Positions 35,318-42,269 of a DNA stretch of 42,269 nt are shown piece by piece. Numbering within the stretch: position 1 is the first letter of the stretch; each line of letters begins with the position of its first letter. Origin of the DNA: JAUREX01 sp044356825 (GTDB lineage Bacteria > Pseudomonadota > Alphaproteobacteria > Rhodobacterales > Rhodobacteraceae); assembly GCA_044356825.1 (NCBI GenBank), contig JBIKVM010000004.1:1-42269 (forward strand). The letters run 5' to 3'. Made by a program: the position numbers and the translations under genes. Under the pieces are notes generated by a model that had not been told where the DNA came from, made no database searches, and worked only from the letters and a program-made list of their open reading frames with translations.

Positions 35318-36997
35318 ATGACGAACCCCCGCCACAACATCCGCGACGTCTATCCGCCCACCGGTCCCGAGCGCAGCTGCCGCTCGTGGCAGACCGAGGC
35401 GGCGCTGCGGATGCTGATGAACAACCTCCACCCCGACGTGGCCGAGAACCCGCACGAGCTCGTGGTCTATGGCGGCATCGGGCGGGCGGCCCGGACATGG
35501 GAGGATTTCGACCGCATCTGCGCCGCCCTGCGCGCGCTCGAGAGCAACGAGACGCTGCTCGTCCAGTCGGGCCGGCCGGTCGGGATCTTCCGCACCCACG
35601 CCGACGCGCCGCGCGTCCTCATCGCCAATTCGAACCTCGTGCCGCACTGGGCGACCTGGGCGCATTTCAACGAGCTCGATCGCAAGGGCCTGATGATGTA
35701 CGGCCAGATGACGGCCGGATCCTGGATCTACATCGGCACGCAAGGCATCGTGCAGGGCACCTACGAGACCTTCGCCGAGGCCGGGCGCCAGCACTACGGC
35801 GGCGATCTGCGCGGCCGCTGGATCCTGACGGCGGGCCTCGGCGGCATGGGCGGGGCGCAGCCGCTCGCGGCGGTGATGGCGGGCGCTTCCTGCCTTGCCG
35901 TCGAATGCGACGAGACGCGGATCGATTTCCGCCTGCGCACGCGCTACCTCGACGAGAAGGCCCGCACGCTTGACGAGGCGCTCGCGATCATCGCGCGCTG
36001 GACGGCCGCGGGCGAGGCGAAATCCGTGGGCCTCATCGGCAATGCGGCCGAGGTCTTCCCCGAGCTTCTGGCCCGGATGCGCGCGGGCGGCCCCCGCCCC
36101 GACATCGTCACCGACCAGACGAGCGCGCACGACCCCCTGCACGGCTATCTGCCCGCGTGCTGGAGCGTCGCCGACTGGCGCGCCCGGCAGGAGGCGGACC
36201 CGGCCGCGGTCGAGGCCGCCGCGCGCGCCTCGATGCGCGCCCATGTCGCGGCGATGGTGGGCTTCTGGCAGGCGGGCGTGCCGACGCTCGATTACGGCAA
36301 CAACATCCGCCAGGTCGCGCGCGACGAGGGCCTCGCCGACGCCTTCGCCTTTCCGGGCTTCGTGCCGGCCTACATCCGCCCGCTCTTTTGCCGCGGCATC
36401 GGGCCCTTCCGCTGGTGCGCCCTCTCGGGCGATCCCGAGGACATCCGCCGGACGGACGCCAAGATGAAGGAGATCTTCCCCGACAACGCGCGGCTGCACC
36501 GCTGGCTCGACATGGCGGCCGAGCGGATCGCCTTTCAGGGCCTGCCCGCCCGGATCTGCTGGATCGGGCTCGGCGAGCGGCACCGCGCAGGGCTTGCCTT
36601 CAACGAGATGGTCCGGCGCGGCGAGCTGTCGGCCCCCGTCGTCATCGGCCGCGACCACCTCGATTCGGGCTCGGTCGCGAGCCCCAACCGCGAGACCGAG
36701 GGCATGCGCGACGGCTCGGACGCGGTATCGGACTGGCCGCTCCTGAACGCGCTCCTCAACACCGCCTCGGGGGCGACATGGGTGTCGCTTCACCACGGCG
36801 GGGGCGTGGGGATGGGGTTCTCGCAGCACGCCGGCATGGTCATCGTCGCCGACGGCACGCCCGAGGCCGCGGCCCGGCTCGAGCGCGTGCTCTGGAACGA
36901 TCCGGCATCGGGCGTCATGCGCCACGCGGACGCGGGCTACGAGACGGCGCGAGACAGCGCGCGCGAACACGGGCTGCGCCTCCCTGGCATCATCTGA
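35318..36997 (+). CDS. hutU: Urocanate hydratase HutU
   Basis: HutU adds water to urocanate, giving imidazolonepropionate, and holds a tightly bound NAD+ that acts as an electrophile. The 559-residue protein (family about 557) has the NAD-binding GLGGMGGAQPLA from residue 173, IGTQGIVQGTYETF, QTSAHDPLHGYLP, LDYGNNIRQ, ARICWIGLGE with the family's conserved Cys (Cys414), and HHGGGVGMGFSQHAG near the end. It is the last gene of the hutIHGU run, three bases after hutG. Paired hairpins follow at 37017-37051. Confidence 0.98.
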   Translation: MTNPRHNIRDVYPPTGPERSCRSWQTEAALRMLMNNLHPDVAENPHELVVYGGIGRAARTWEDFDRICAALRALESNETLLVQSGRPVGIFRTHADAPRVLIANSNLVPHWATWAHFNELDRKGLMMYGQMTAGSWIYIGTQGIVQGTYETFAEAGRQHYGGDLRGRWILTAGLGGMGGAQPLAAVMAGASCLAVECDETRIDFRLRTRYLDEKARTLDEALAIIARWTAAGEAKSVGLIGNAAEVFPELLARMRAGGPRPDIVTDQTSAHDPLHGYLPACWSVADWRARQEADPAAVEAAARASMRAHVAAMVGFWQAGVPTLDYGNNIRQVARDEGLADAFAFPGFVPAYIRPLFCRGIGPFRWCALSGDPEDIRRTDAKMKEIFPDNARLHRWLDMAAERIAFQGLPARICWIGLGERHRAGLAFNEMVRRGELSAPVVIGRDHLDSGSVASPNRETEGMRDGSDAVSDWPLLNALLNTASGATWVSLHHGGGVGMGFSQHAGMVIVADGTPEAAARLERVLWNDPASGVMRHADAGYETARDSAREHGLRLPGII

Positions 36998-37016
36998 AGA
37001 GGCGGAAACAGCGGTC

Positions 37017-37051
37017 GGGGGGCCAGCCCCCCGTCCCCGCTGCGCGGGGAC
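37017..37051 (+). terminator. Tandem hairpin terminator after hutU
   Basis: GGGGGG (37017-37022) pairs with CCCCCC (37027-37032). Directly after, GTCCCCGC (37033-37040) pairs with GCGGGGAC (37044-37051). This begins 20 bases after the hutU stop. The hairpins form the left part of a repeated element (37017-37081). Confidence 0.65.
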
Positions 37052-37081
37052 TCCCCCCGGGATATTTCGAGACAGAAGATG
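37017..37081 (+). repeat. Structured intergenic element, copy A
   Basis: G-run/C-run hairpins are followed by CCCCCCGGGATATTT and GACAGAAGATG (to 37081). The same right-hand module occurs inverted at 37227-37256. I recall similar hairpin-plus-GATATTT elements scattered in Rhodobacterales intergenic regions, but could not check this. Confidence 0.6.
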
Positions 37082-37088
37082 CAGTGAA

Positions 37089-37117
37089 CGCTTCGCCCCC
37101 GGAACGGGGACGAAGCG
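37089..37117. other. Hairpin between the two intergenic repeat copies
   Basis: CGCTTCG (37089-37095) and CGAAGCG (37111-37117) form a 7-bp stem, with a further CCCC/GGGG pairing inside. The rest of 37118-37226 shows no gene or recognisable site. Confidence 0.4.
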
Positions 37118-37226
37118 CCATCTCCTGCCACGGTCATCGGCGTCCCCGCCTGTACCGTGACATATCGGCTACGCGCCGAAGATTGAGGAATAGTTAAGGC
37201 AAGCGCCCGTGCTTTGGTGTCCTGCC

Positions 37227-37309
37227 CATCTTCTGTCTGAAAATATCCTCGGGGGGTGTGCGTGCCCCCTCCTCGGGGGGGCAGGCACCAGGGGGGCAGA
37301 CAGCCCCCC
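37227..37309 (-). repeat. Structured intergenic element, copy B (inverted)
   Basis: On the minus strand this reads G-run/C-run hairpins, then CCCCCCGAGGATATTT and AGACAGAAGATG, matching copy A at most positions of its 24-base right end. The two copies face each other across about 145 bp between convergent genes. Confidence 0.6.
37291..37309 (-). terminator. Hairpin terminator after glmS
   Basis: GGGGGGC (37291-37297), a five-base loop and GCCCCCC (37303-37309) start two bases after the glmS stop on the minus strand. A second stem (TGCCCCC/GGGGGCA, 37263-37283) follows. It probably ends the glmU-glmS transcript. Confidence 0.6.
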
Positions 37310-37311
37310 GC

Positions 37312-39132
37312 CTACTCGACCGTCACCGATTTCGCGAGGTTGCGTGGCTGGTCGACGTCGGTGCCCTTGGCGATCGCGGCGTGATAGGCGAGCATCTGCA
37401 TGGGCAAGGTGTAGAGGATCGGGGCGAGCAGGCTGGGCGCTGCGGGCAGCGTGATCTGGCGCCAATTGCCGGAGCCCGAAGACGCGATCCCGGGGGGGTC
37501 AGAGACGAGCACGACGCGACCGCCGCGCGCCATGACCTCATGCATGTTCGAGAGAGTCTTGTCGTAGAGCCCGTCGTGGGGAGCAAGGACGATGACCGGC
37601 ACGGCCGGGTCAATGAGCGCGATGGGGCCGTGCTTGAGTTCCCCCGCCGCCTGACCTTCGGCGTGTATATAGCTGATTTCCTTGAGTTTCAGTGCCCCTT
37701 CGAGGGCGATGGGGAAAAGCGCGCCGCGCCCCATGAACAAGACGTCGCGCGCGGCCGCGATCTCGGCCGCGAGCCTCGCGATGCTGCCGTCGCGCGCGAG
37801 CACCTGATGGGCGAGGCCCGGGAGGGTGCCGAGATCCGCGAGGTGGCGGGCGAGCGTCGCGGCGTCGATCCGGCCACGGTCGGCGCCGGCCTTGAGCGCC
37901 AGAAGCGCGAGCGCCAGAAGCTGGCAGGTGAAGGCCTTGGTCGAGGCGACGCCGATTTCCGGCCCCGCGCCGATCGGCATCACGAGGTCGGCCTCGCGCG
38001 CGATCGATGAGGTCGGGACGTTGATGACGGCGACCGTCTGCCCGACCTTGCCGCGGGCATGGCGCAGCGCGGCCAGCGTGTCGGCCGTCTCGCCCGACTG
38101 GCTGACGAACACCGCCCAGCCCGTGCCGTCGAGCACCGGTTCGCGATAGCGGAACTCGGAGGCGATATCGACATCGACGGGCAGGCCCGCGAGTTGCTCG
38201 AACCAGTATTTGGCGACCATGCAGGCGTAATGGGCCGTCCCGCAGGCCACGAGCGTCAGGCGCGAGACGCCCGCGAAATCCATCCCCCGCGGCAGGTTGA
38301 GGCGCGCCCGCCCGGGATCGACCGCGCGCGCCAGCGCATCGGCGAGGATGCCGGGCTGCTCGTCGATCTCCTTGGCCATGAAGTGGCGATAATTGCCCTT
38401 GTCGGCGAGTGCGGCACCCGGGGCGATCTCGGACTCGGGGCGCGCGACCTGCCGGCCGGCGGCGTCGAAGATCGTGAAGCCCGCGCGTGTGACCTCGGCG
38501 CGGTCGCCTTCCTCGAGATAGGTGATGCGCGCGGAGAAGGGGGCGAGCGCGATCGCGTCCGAGCCGACATAGGCCTCCCCGTCCGCCCGGCCGAGCGCCA
38601 GCGGCGAGCCCTTGCGCGCGGCGATGATGAGGTCGTCCTCGCCCTCGAACAGCAGGCAGAGCGCGAAGGCGCCCTGAAGGCGCGCGATGGCCGCGGCGGC
38701 GGCGGCGCGGGGCGGCAGGCCGCGGTCCATCTCGCGCCGCACGAGGACGGCGATGGCCTCGGTGTCTGTCTCGGATTCGAAGGCGTAGCCCGCGGCGGTC
38801 AGCTCCTCGCGCAGCGCGCGGAAGTTCTCGATGATGCCGTTGTGGACGACCGCGACGGGCCCCGAGCGGTGCGGGTGGGCGTTCAGTTCGGTCGGTGCGC
38901 CGTGCGTGGCCCAGCGGGTGTGGCCGATCCCGGCCTTGCCCGCGAGGGGGGCGTGCACCAGCAGGTCGGCGAGGTTCACGAGTTTGCCGGTCGCGCGGCG
39001 GCGGTCAAGGCGGCCCGCGTTCACCGTCGCGATGCCGGCGCTGTCATAGCCGCGATATTCGAGGCGCTTGAGCGCCTCGAGCAGTTGCGGCGCGGCCTCG
39101 TGCCCGCCGAGGATGCCGACGATCCCGCACAT
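37312..39132 (-). CDS. glmS: Glutamine--fructose-6-phosphate aminotransferase
   Basis: GlmS makes glucosamine-6-phosphate from fructose-6-phosphate and glutamine, the entry to peptidoglycan and LPS amino sugars. The 606-residue protein starts MCGIVGILGG, with Cys2 as the glutaminase nucleophile after Met removal. GHTRWATHGAP and NGIIENFRALREEL follow in the amidotransferase domain. Two SIS domains follow (VACGTAHYACMVAKYW, VFVSQSGETADTLAALRHA, then HAEGQAAGELKHGPIALI), and the family C-terminus ends NLAKSVTVE. The ATG at 39132 overlaps the glmU stop by one base (TGATG), so GlmU and GlmS are made together. No glmS ribozyme is seen. Confidence 0.98.
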   Translation of the reverse strand: MCGIVGILGGHEAAPQLLEALKRLEYRGYDSAGIATVNAGRLDRRRATGKLVNLADLLVHAPLAGKAGIGHTRWATHGAPTELNAHPHRSGPVAVVHNGIIENFRALREELTAAGYAFESETDTEAIAVLVRREMDRGLPPRAAAAAAIARLQGAFALCLLFEGEDDLIIAARKGSPLALGRADGEAYVGSDAIALAPFSARITYLEEGDRAEVTRAGFTIFDAAGRQVARPESEIAPGAALADKGNYRHFMAKEIDEQPGILADALARAVDPGRARLNLPRGMDFAGVSRLTLVACGTAHYACMVAKYWFEQLAGLPVDVDIASEFRYREPVLDGTGWAVFVSQSGETADTLAALRHARGKVGQTVAVINVPTSSIAREADLVMPIGAGPEIGVASTKAFTCQLLALALLALKAGADRGRIDAATLARHLADLGTLPGLAHQVLARDGSIARLAAEIAAARDVLFMGRGALFPIALEGALKLKEISYIHAEGQAAGELKHGPIALIDPAVPVIVLAPHDGLYDKTLSNMHEVMARGGRVVLVSDPPGIASSGSGNWRQITLPAAPSLLAPILYTLPMQMLAYHAAIAKGTDVDQPRNLAKSVTVE

Positions 39133-40481
39133 CAGCGCGCCCCCTTGCCCGTCACTGCTGCGCGCAGCGCCTGCATGAGCCGCGCCCCGAGGCCCGGCTT
39201 CGTCACCTGCCGCGCCCGCCCGAGCGCGAGCGCGCCGGCCGGCACATCCTCGGTGATGACCGAGCCCGCGGCCGTCACCGCGCCGTCGCCGATCCGCACG
39301 GGGGCGACGAGGATCGTGTCCGACCCCACGAAGGCGTGTGCCCCGATCTCGGTGCGGTGCTTTCGCACGCCGTCGTAGTTGCAGCTGATCGTGCCCGCGC
39401 CGATGTTCGTGCCCTCGCCGACATGGGCGTCGCCCAGATAGCTCAGGTGGCCGACCTTGGCGCCTTCGTCGAGGATCGTGTTCTTGATCTCGACGAAATT
39501 GCCGACATGCACATCGCCGCCGAGCTCCGCCCCCGGCCGCAGCCGGGCGAAGGGGCCGACGCGCGCGCCGGCGGCGACATGGCAGCCCTCGAGATGGCAA
39601 AACGGCAGGATCTCGGCGCCCGATTCGATGGTGACGCCGGGGCCGAAGACGACATGGCCGCCGATGACCGCATCGCGCCCGATCACCGTGTCGAGGGCAA
39701 AGACGACCGTCTCGGGCTGGGTCAGCGTCACGCCATCCGCCATCGCCGCGGCGCGCGCGCGGGCCTGAAAGGCGGCCTCGGCCGCGGCAAGCTCGGCGCG
39801 GGTGTTGATGCCGAGCGTCTCGGCCTCGGGGCAGAGCACGAAGCCCGGCGATAGCCCCTCGGCGCGCACAAGCGCCACAAGGTCGGTGAGGTAGAATTCG
39901 CCGGCCGCATTCGCCGCCCCGATCCGTGGCACGAGGCGGCGGATGAGGTCGGCATCCGCCCGCATCACGCCCGAGTTGCACAGCCCGATCGCCCGCTCGG
40001 CCTCGGTCGCGTCGCGCCACTCGACAATGGCCTGAAGGGCCGCGCCCTCGGTCACAAGGCGGCCATAGCGCGCCGGATCGGCCGGTTCGAAGCCGAGGAT
40101 CACCAGCGGATGGCGTGCGCGCGCATCCTCCATTGCGGCGATCGTGTCGTCGCCGACAAAGGGCGTGTCGCCATAGAGGATGAGCACATCGCCCGTCCCC
40201 TCGGGCAGCGCGGGCAGGGCCTGCGCGACGGCATGGCCCGTCCCCCGCTGCTCGGCCTGCTCGACGACGACCGCCTCGGGGTCGAACCGGGCGACGGCGG
40301 CGCGGACCGCCTCGATCCCGTGGCCCGCGACGACGATCGTCCGCCCTGCGCCTGCGCGCGCCGCGGCGGCAAGGGCATGCGCGATCATCGGCGCACCCGC
40401 GAGCGGGTGGAGCACCTTGGGCAGGTCCGAGTTCATCCGGCTGCCCTGACCGGCGGCGAGGATCACGACTGTCAGGGACAT
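39132..40481 (-). CDS. glmU: Bifunctional GlmU (GlcNAc-1-P uridylyltransferase / GlcN-1-P acetyltransferase)
   Basis: GlmU carries out the last two steps to UDP-GlcNAc. The 449-residue protein has an N-terminal nucleotidyltransferase (VVILAAGQGSRMNSDLPKVL, AEQRGTGHAVAQA, LILYGDTPFV, NSGVM, EFYLTDLV). The C-terminal left-handed beta-helix acetyltransferase starts near residue 250, with hexapeptide repeats and the conserved NFVEIKNT, LSYLGDAHVGEGTNIGAG and TISCNYDG stretches. The ATG at 40481 has AAAGGAAAGG upstream. It is co-transcribed with glmS and diverges from gph; the 123-bp gap (40482-40604) holds no other gene. Confidence 0.98.
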   Translation of the reverse strand: MSLTVVILAAGQGSRMNSDLPKVLHPLAGAPMIAHALAAAARAGAGRTIVVAGHGIEAVRAAVARFDPEAVVVEQAEQRGTGHAVAQALPALPEGTGDVLILYGDTPFVGDDTIAAMEDARARHPLVILGFEPADPARYGRLVTEGAALQAIVEWRDATEAERAIGLCNSGVMRADADLIRRLVPRIGAANAAGEFYLTDLVALVRAEGLSPGFVLCPEAETLGINTRAELAAAEAAFQARARAAAMADGVTLTQPETVVFALDTVIGRDAVIGGHVVFGPGVTIESGAEILPFCHLEGCHVAAGARVGPFARLRPGAELGGDVHVGNFVEIKNTILDEGAKVGHLSYLGDAHVGEGTNIGAGTISCNYDGVRKHRTEIGAHAFVGSDTILVAPVRIGDGAVTAAGSVITEDVPAGALALGRARQVTKPGLGARLMQALRAAVTGKGAR

Positions 40482-40509
40482 TGGAAGACCTTTCCTTTGG
40501 CGCCCGCCC

Positions 40510-40537
40510 GTTCTACCCGTGAGGGCGCGCGCCGCAA
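40510..40537 (-). promoter_or_regulatory. Weak candidate glmU promoter
   Basis: On the minus strand TTGCGG (40537-40532), 16 bases and TAGAAC (40515-40510) lie 28 bp before the glmU start. The -10 matches four of six positions and the -35 three. This is the best candidate in the glmU/gph interval, but weak. Confidence 0.28.
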
Positions 40538-40604
40538 GGGGGCGGGGTGCGGGGGGCTTCACGCGGCCTTTCGGATTGTTGCAGGCTGAAAGTCCGGGGG
40601 CCAG

Positions 40605-41267
40605 ATGCGCACGGTCATCTTCGATCTCGACGGCACGCTTGCCGATACCTCGGGCGATCTGCTCGCGGCGGCGAATGCGGCCTTCGCGCTGGGCGGCTTC
40701 GGCCGCCCGCTCGGCCCCGAGGATGCGCCGACCGCGCTGATCGGGGGCAGGGCGATGCTGCGGCTCGGGCTCGGCCGGCTCGGCGTTTCGGCCGACGAGG
40801 CGCGGCTGCAGGCGATGTATGCCGATCTGATCGCGGCCTATGAGGGCGATATCGCGCGGCGCACCCGGCTCTATCCCGGCGCGGCTGAGGCGGTCGGGCG
40901 GCTGCGCGCCTCGGGGGCGCGGGTCGGGATCTGCACCAACAAGCCCGTCCATCTGGCCCATGCGCTGCTCGGGGCGCTCGGCGTGCGCGAGTGGTTCCAC
41001 GGGCTGATCGGGGCGGGCAGCCTGCCGGTGCGCAAGCCCGATCCCGCACCCCTTCACGCCGCGATCGCGGCGTCGGGCGGGCATGCCGAACGCGCCTGCC
41101 TCATTGGCGATACCGATACCGACCGCGAGACGGGGCGCGCTGCGGGCGTCCCGGTCGTCCTCGTGACATTCGGCCCGCATGGAGGCGATGTCGCGCGCCA
41201 TGCGCCCGAGGCACTCCTGTCGGATTATGGCGATCTCGAGGCGACTCTCTCGCGCATCGGGCGCTGA
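40605..41267 (+). CDS. gph: Phosphoglycolate phosphatase (HAD family)
   Basis: Gph hydrolyses 2-phosphoglycolate from Rubisco oxygenation or DNA repair. The 220-residue HAD hydrolase has motif I FDLDGTLADT with nucleophile Asp7 and acid Asp9, motif II VGICTNKP, motif III Lys in VRKPDPAPL, and motif IV CLIGDTDTDRETGRAAGV. The helical cap between residues 15 and 85 fits Gph. Close HAD relatives with other small phosphate substrates cannot be excluded. The ATG at 40605 has only a weak G-rich ribosome site. It diverges from glmU, and its stop is three bases from the stop of the convergent membrane-protein gene. Confidence 0.85.
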   Translation: MRTVIFDLDGTLADTSGDLLAAANAAFALGGFGRPLGPEDAPTALIGGRAMLRLGLGRLGVSADEARLQAMYADLIAAYEGDIARRTRLYPGAAEAVGRLRASGARVGICTNKPVHLAHALLGALGVREWFHGLIGAGSLPVRKPDPAPLHAAIAASGGHAERACLIGDTDTDRETGRAAGVPVVLVTFGPHGGDVARHAPEALLSDYGDLEATLSRIGR

Positions 41268-41270
41268 GGA

Positions 41271-42269
41271 TCAGCGCATGCAGATGCCCTGCAGCGCGAC
41301 CCAGTCGTTGTCGGGCAGGATCAGACGCGCGGGTTCGGTGCGGCTGATGTCGGCTGCGGCAAGCGTCGGATCATCGGGGCGGACAGCGCGCGCATAGGGG
41401 TCGGCGCGAACGCCGGCGGCGGCGAAGCGCGCGGCGAGTGCGCTGGAATCGATCTCGGCGGACGCGCGGCTCAGAAACGATTCGGCAAGACCGCCGAGCG
41501 CACCCTCGGGCAGCGATCCCGTCGTCAGCAGCCGCGTTGTCGCGGTCAGCCCCGCCTCGTCCAGAACCGCCGGAAGCGGGTCGGCGGATTCGGCCCTGAG
41601 GGCTTCGGCCAACAGATGGCCCGCGAGGATCTCCGGGGTGTCGTGGTTCTCGATTAGCCCACGATCCACGAGCAGCAGGCCCCCAGGCAGATGCGCTGTC
41701 ATGCCGCGCGCTCCGAGGCCTTCGCGCAGCACCTCGATCCGATAGGCATCCGGACCGAAGAGCCGCAGCGCGAGCTTGTCCGCGGCTGCACGCCCCATCG
41801 CGCCATCGCAGGGCGGGCCGGTCAGCCGCCCCAGATCGGCAAGGGCGGCCCGCCCGATTGCGGCCCGCGATGCGGGGGGCACGACTTCCGAGGTGTGGCG
41901 CACCACGGCCGCCGGCAGCCAGAGGGTCGCGAACAGCGCGACAGAGGTTGCCATGAGAACGAAGAGCACAAGCCTGAGCCGCCCGGGGCGCGGCCTGCGC
42001 TCGGCGATGCGCCGACGCAGCGCCTCGATCCGGGCCACAGCGTCGGGGGCGGCGATCTCGAGCGTCTCCCCCTCATCCGAGGCTTCGGGTGCATAAAGGG
42101 CAGGGGTGCGGTTGGGATTGAGCCGCACGAGCGCGGAAAGTGCCCAATGCGCCAGCACAACGTCGCTGCGGCCATCGCTCAGCACGAGACTCGTGGCGGA
42201 AAATCCGATCACGACTTCGCGCCGCTGTGCCGCGGGGCCGGCACGCCAGAGGCCGGTCGCGCGCGCGGG
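41271..42269 (-). CDS. Membrane protein resembling a zinc-site-less M48 peptidase, 5' end outside window
   Basis: The frame stays open to the window edge, and the sequence beyond the first possible GTG (42212) reads as protein (GLWRAGPAAQRREVVIGFSA). The gene therefore probably starts outside the window; 332 codons are visible. A cytosolic N-terminal part with LAHWALSALVRLNPNRTPAL is followed by one transmembrane helix (LRLVLFVLMATSVALFATLW) and a periplasmic part. There, AHLPGGLLLVDRGLIENHDT and PEILAGHLLAEAL follow the M48 layout (PGG, GLI, then the HExxH helix). The zinc motif reads AEALR, so both histidines are lost. I recall similar proteins of unknown function in Rhodobacterales. Catalysis is unlikely. 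Confidence 0.7.
   Translation of the reverse strand, partial: PARATGLWRAGPAAQRREVVIGFSATSLVLSDGRSDVVLAHWALSALVRLNPNRTPALYAPEASDEGETLEIAAPDAVARIEALRRRIAERRPRPGRLRLVLFVLMATSVALFATLWLPAAVVRHTSEVVPPASRAAIGRAALADLGRLTGPPCDGAMGRAAADKLALRLFGPDAYRIEVLREGLGARGMTAHLPGGLLLVDRGLIENHDTPEILAGHLLAEALRAESADPLPAVLDEAGLTATTRLLTTGSLPEGALGGLAESFLSRASAEIDSSALAARFAAAGVRADPYARAVRPDDPTLAAADISRTEPARLILPDNDWVALQGICMR

Noticed and set aside
32949..36970. Long minus-strand open frames (453 and 907 codons) opposite hutH, hutG and hutU.
   Set aside because: They cover certain hut genes, have no conserved motif, and reflect GC-driven openness.
37312..40481. A glmS ribozyme or GlmZ-like RNA near glmS.
   Set aside because: glmS directly overlaps glmU with no leader in which such an RNA could sit.

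Overview
The window is GC-rich (roughly 70 percent by eye) chromosomal DNA from an alphaproteobacterium, most likely a Rhodobacterales (Rhodobacter/Paracoccus-like) species. The case rests on several points. The ferredoxin-NADP reductase is very close to the Rhodobacter capsulatus FPR as I remember it. A Branch-type glycosyltransferase carries the C-terminal extension I associate with Rhodobacterales. LptC, LptA, LptB, long HPF and PtsN are arranged without rpoN. The hut pathway is of the HutF/HutG type. The content is mainly core genome, with no transposase, integrase, CRISPR array, rRNA or complete tRNA seen.

Layout. Position 1-366 is the 5' part of dnaK (minus), behind a good RpoH-type promoter. 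Position 528-1361 is a KpsM-like polysaccharide exporter permease. Position 1471-9734 is a plus-strand surface-glycan block: a CysQ-type PAP phosphatase, a family 2 glycosyltransferase, GalU, a GT4 glycosyltransferase, another GT2-like enzyme, a Branch-type transferase with an uncharacterised C-terminal half, and a NodH-like sulfotransferase. Position 9722-13450 (minus) reads rnd-lptC-lptA-lptB-hpf-ptsN. Position 13499-26214 (minus) is the transcription/translation block infC, secE, nusG, rplK, rplA, rplJ, rplL, rpoB, rpoC. Next come fpr and a divergent Lrp/AsnC regulator, and then a two-gene glycosyltransferase pair (27768-29575, minus). Position 29643-36997 is a complete histidine-utilisation locus: hutC-hutF on minus, and hutI-hutH-hutG-hutU on plus. 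Position 36998-37311 is a hairpin-rich convergent intergenic region. Then follow glmS and glmU (minus), gph (plus), and the truncated gene of a membrane protein that looks like a zinc-site-less M48 peptidase (41271 to the window end).

How the genes work together. GalU and GlmS/GlmU supply UDP-glucose and UDP-GlcNAc. The glycosyltransferases could build a surface glycan from these, the sulfotransferase could decorate it using PAPS, and CysQ could clear the PAP by-product. The KpsM-like permease may export it, although its ATPase partner is not here. The Lpt genes move LPS to the outer membrane. HPF and PtsN belong to stationary-phase and nitrogen/phosphate signalling. The hut genes convert histidine to glutamate plus formate in five steps via formylglutamate, probably under HutC control at a near-consensus divergent promoter.

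The points most worth a second look are: the sulfated-glycan cassette with its apparently double-headed sulfotransferase; a 14-bp tandem duplication that moves the hutF start out of frame with its upstream ATG; an AUC start codon for infC; inverted copies of a structured element between hutU and glmS; and the degenerate M48-like protein. All functions are inferred from sequence by reading; no database search was run.
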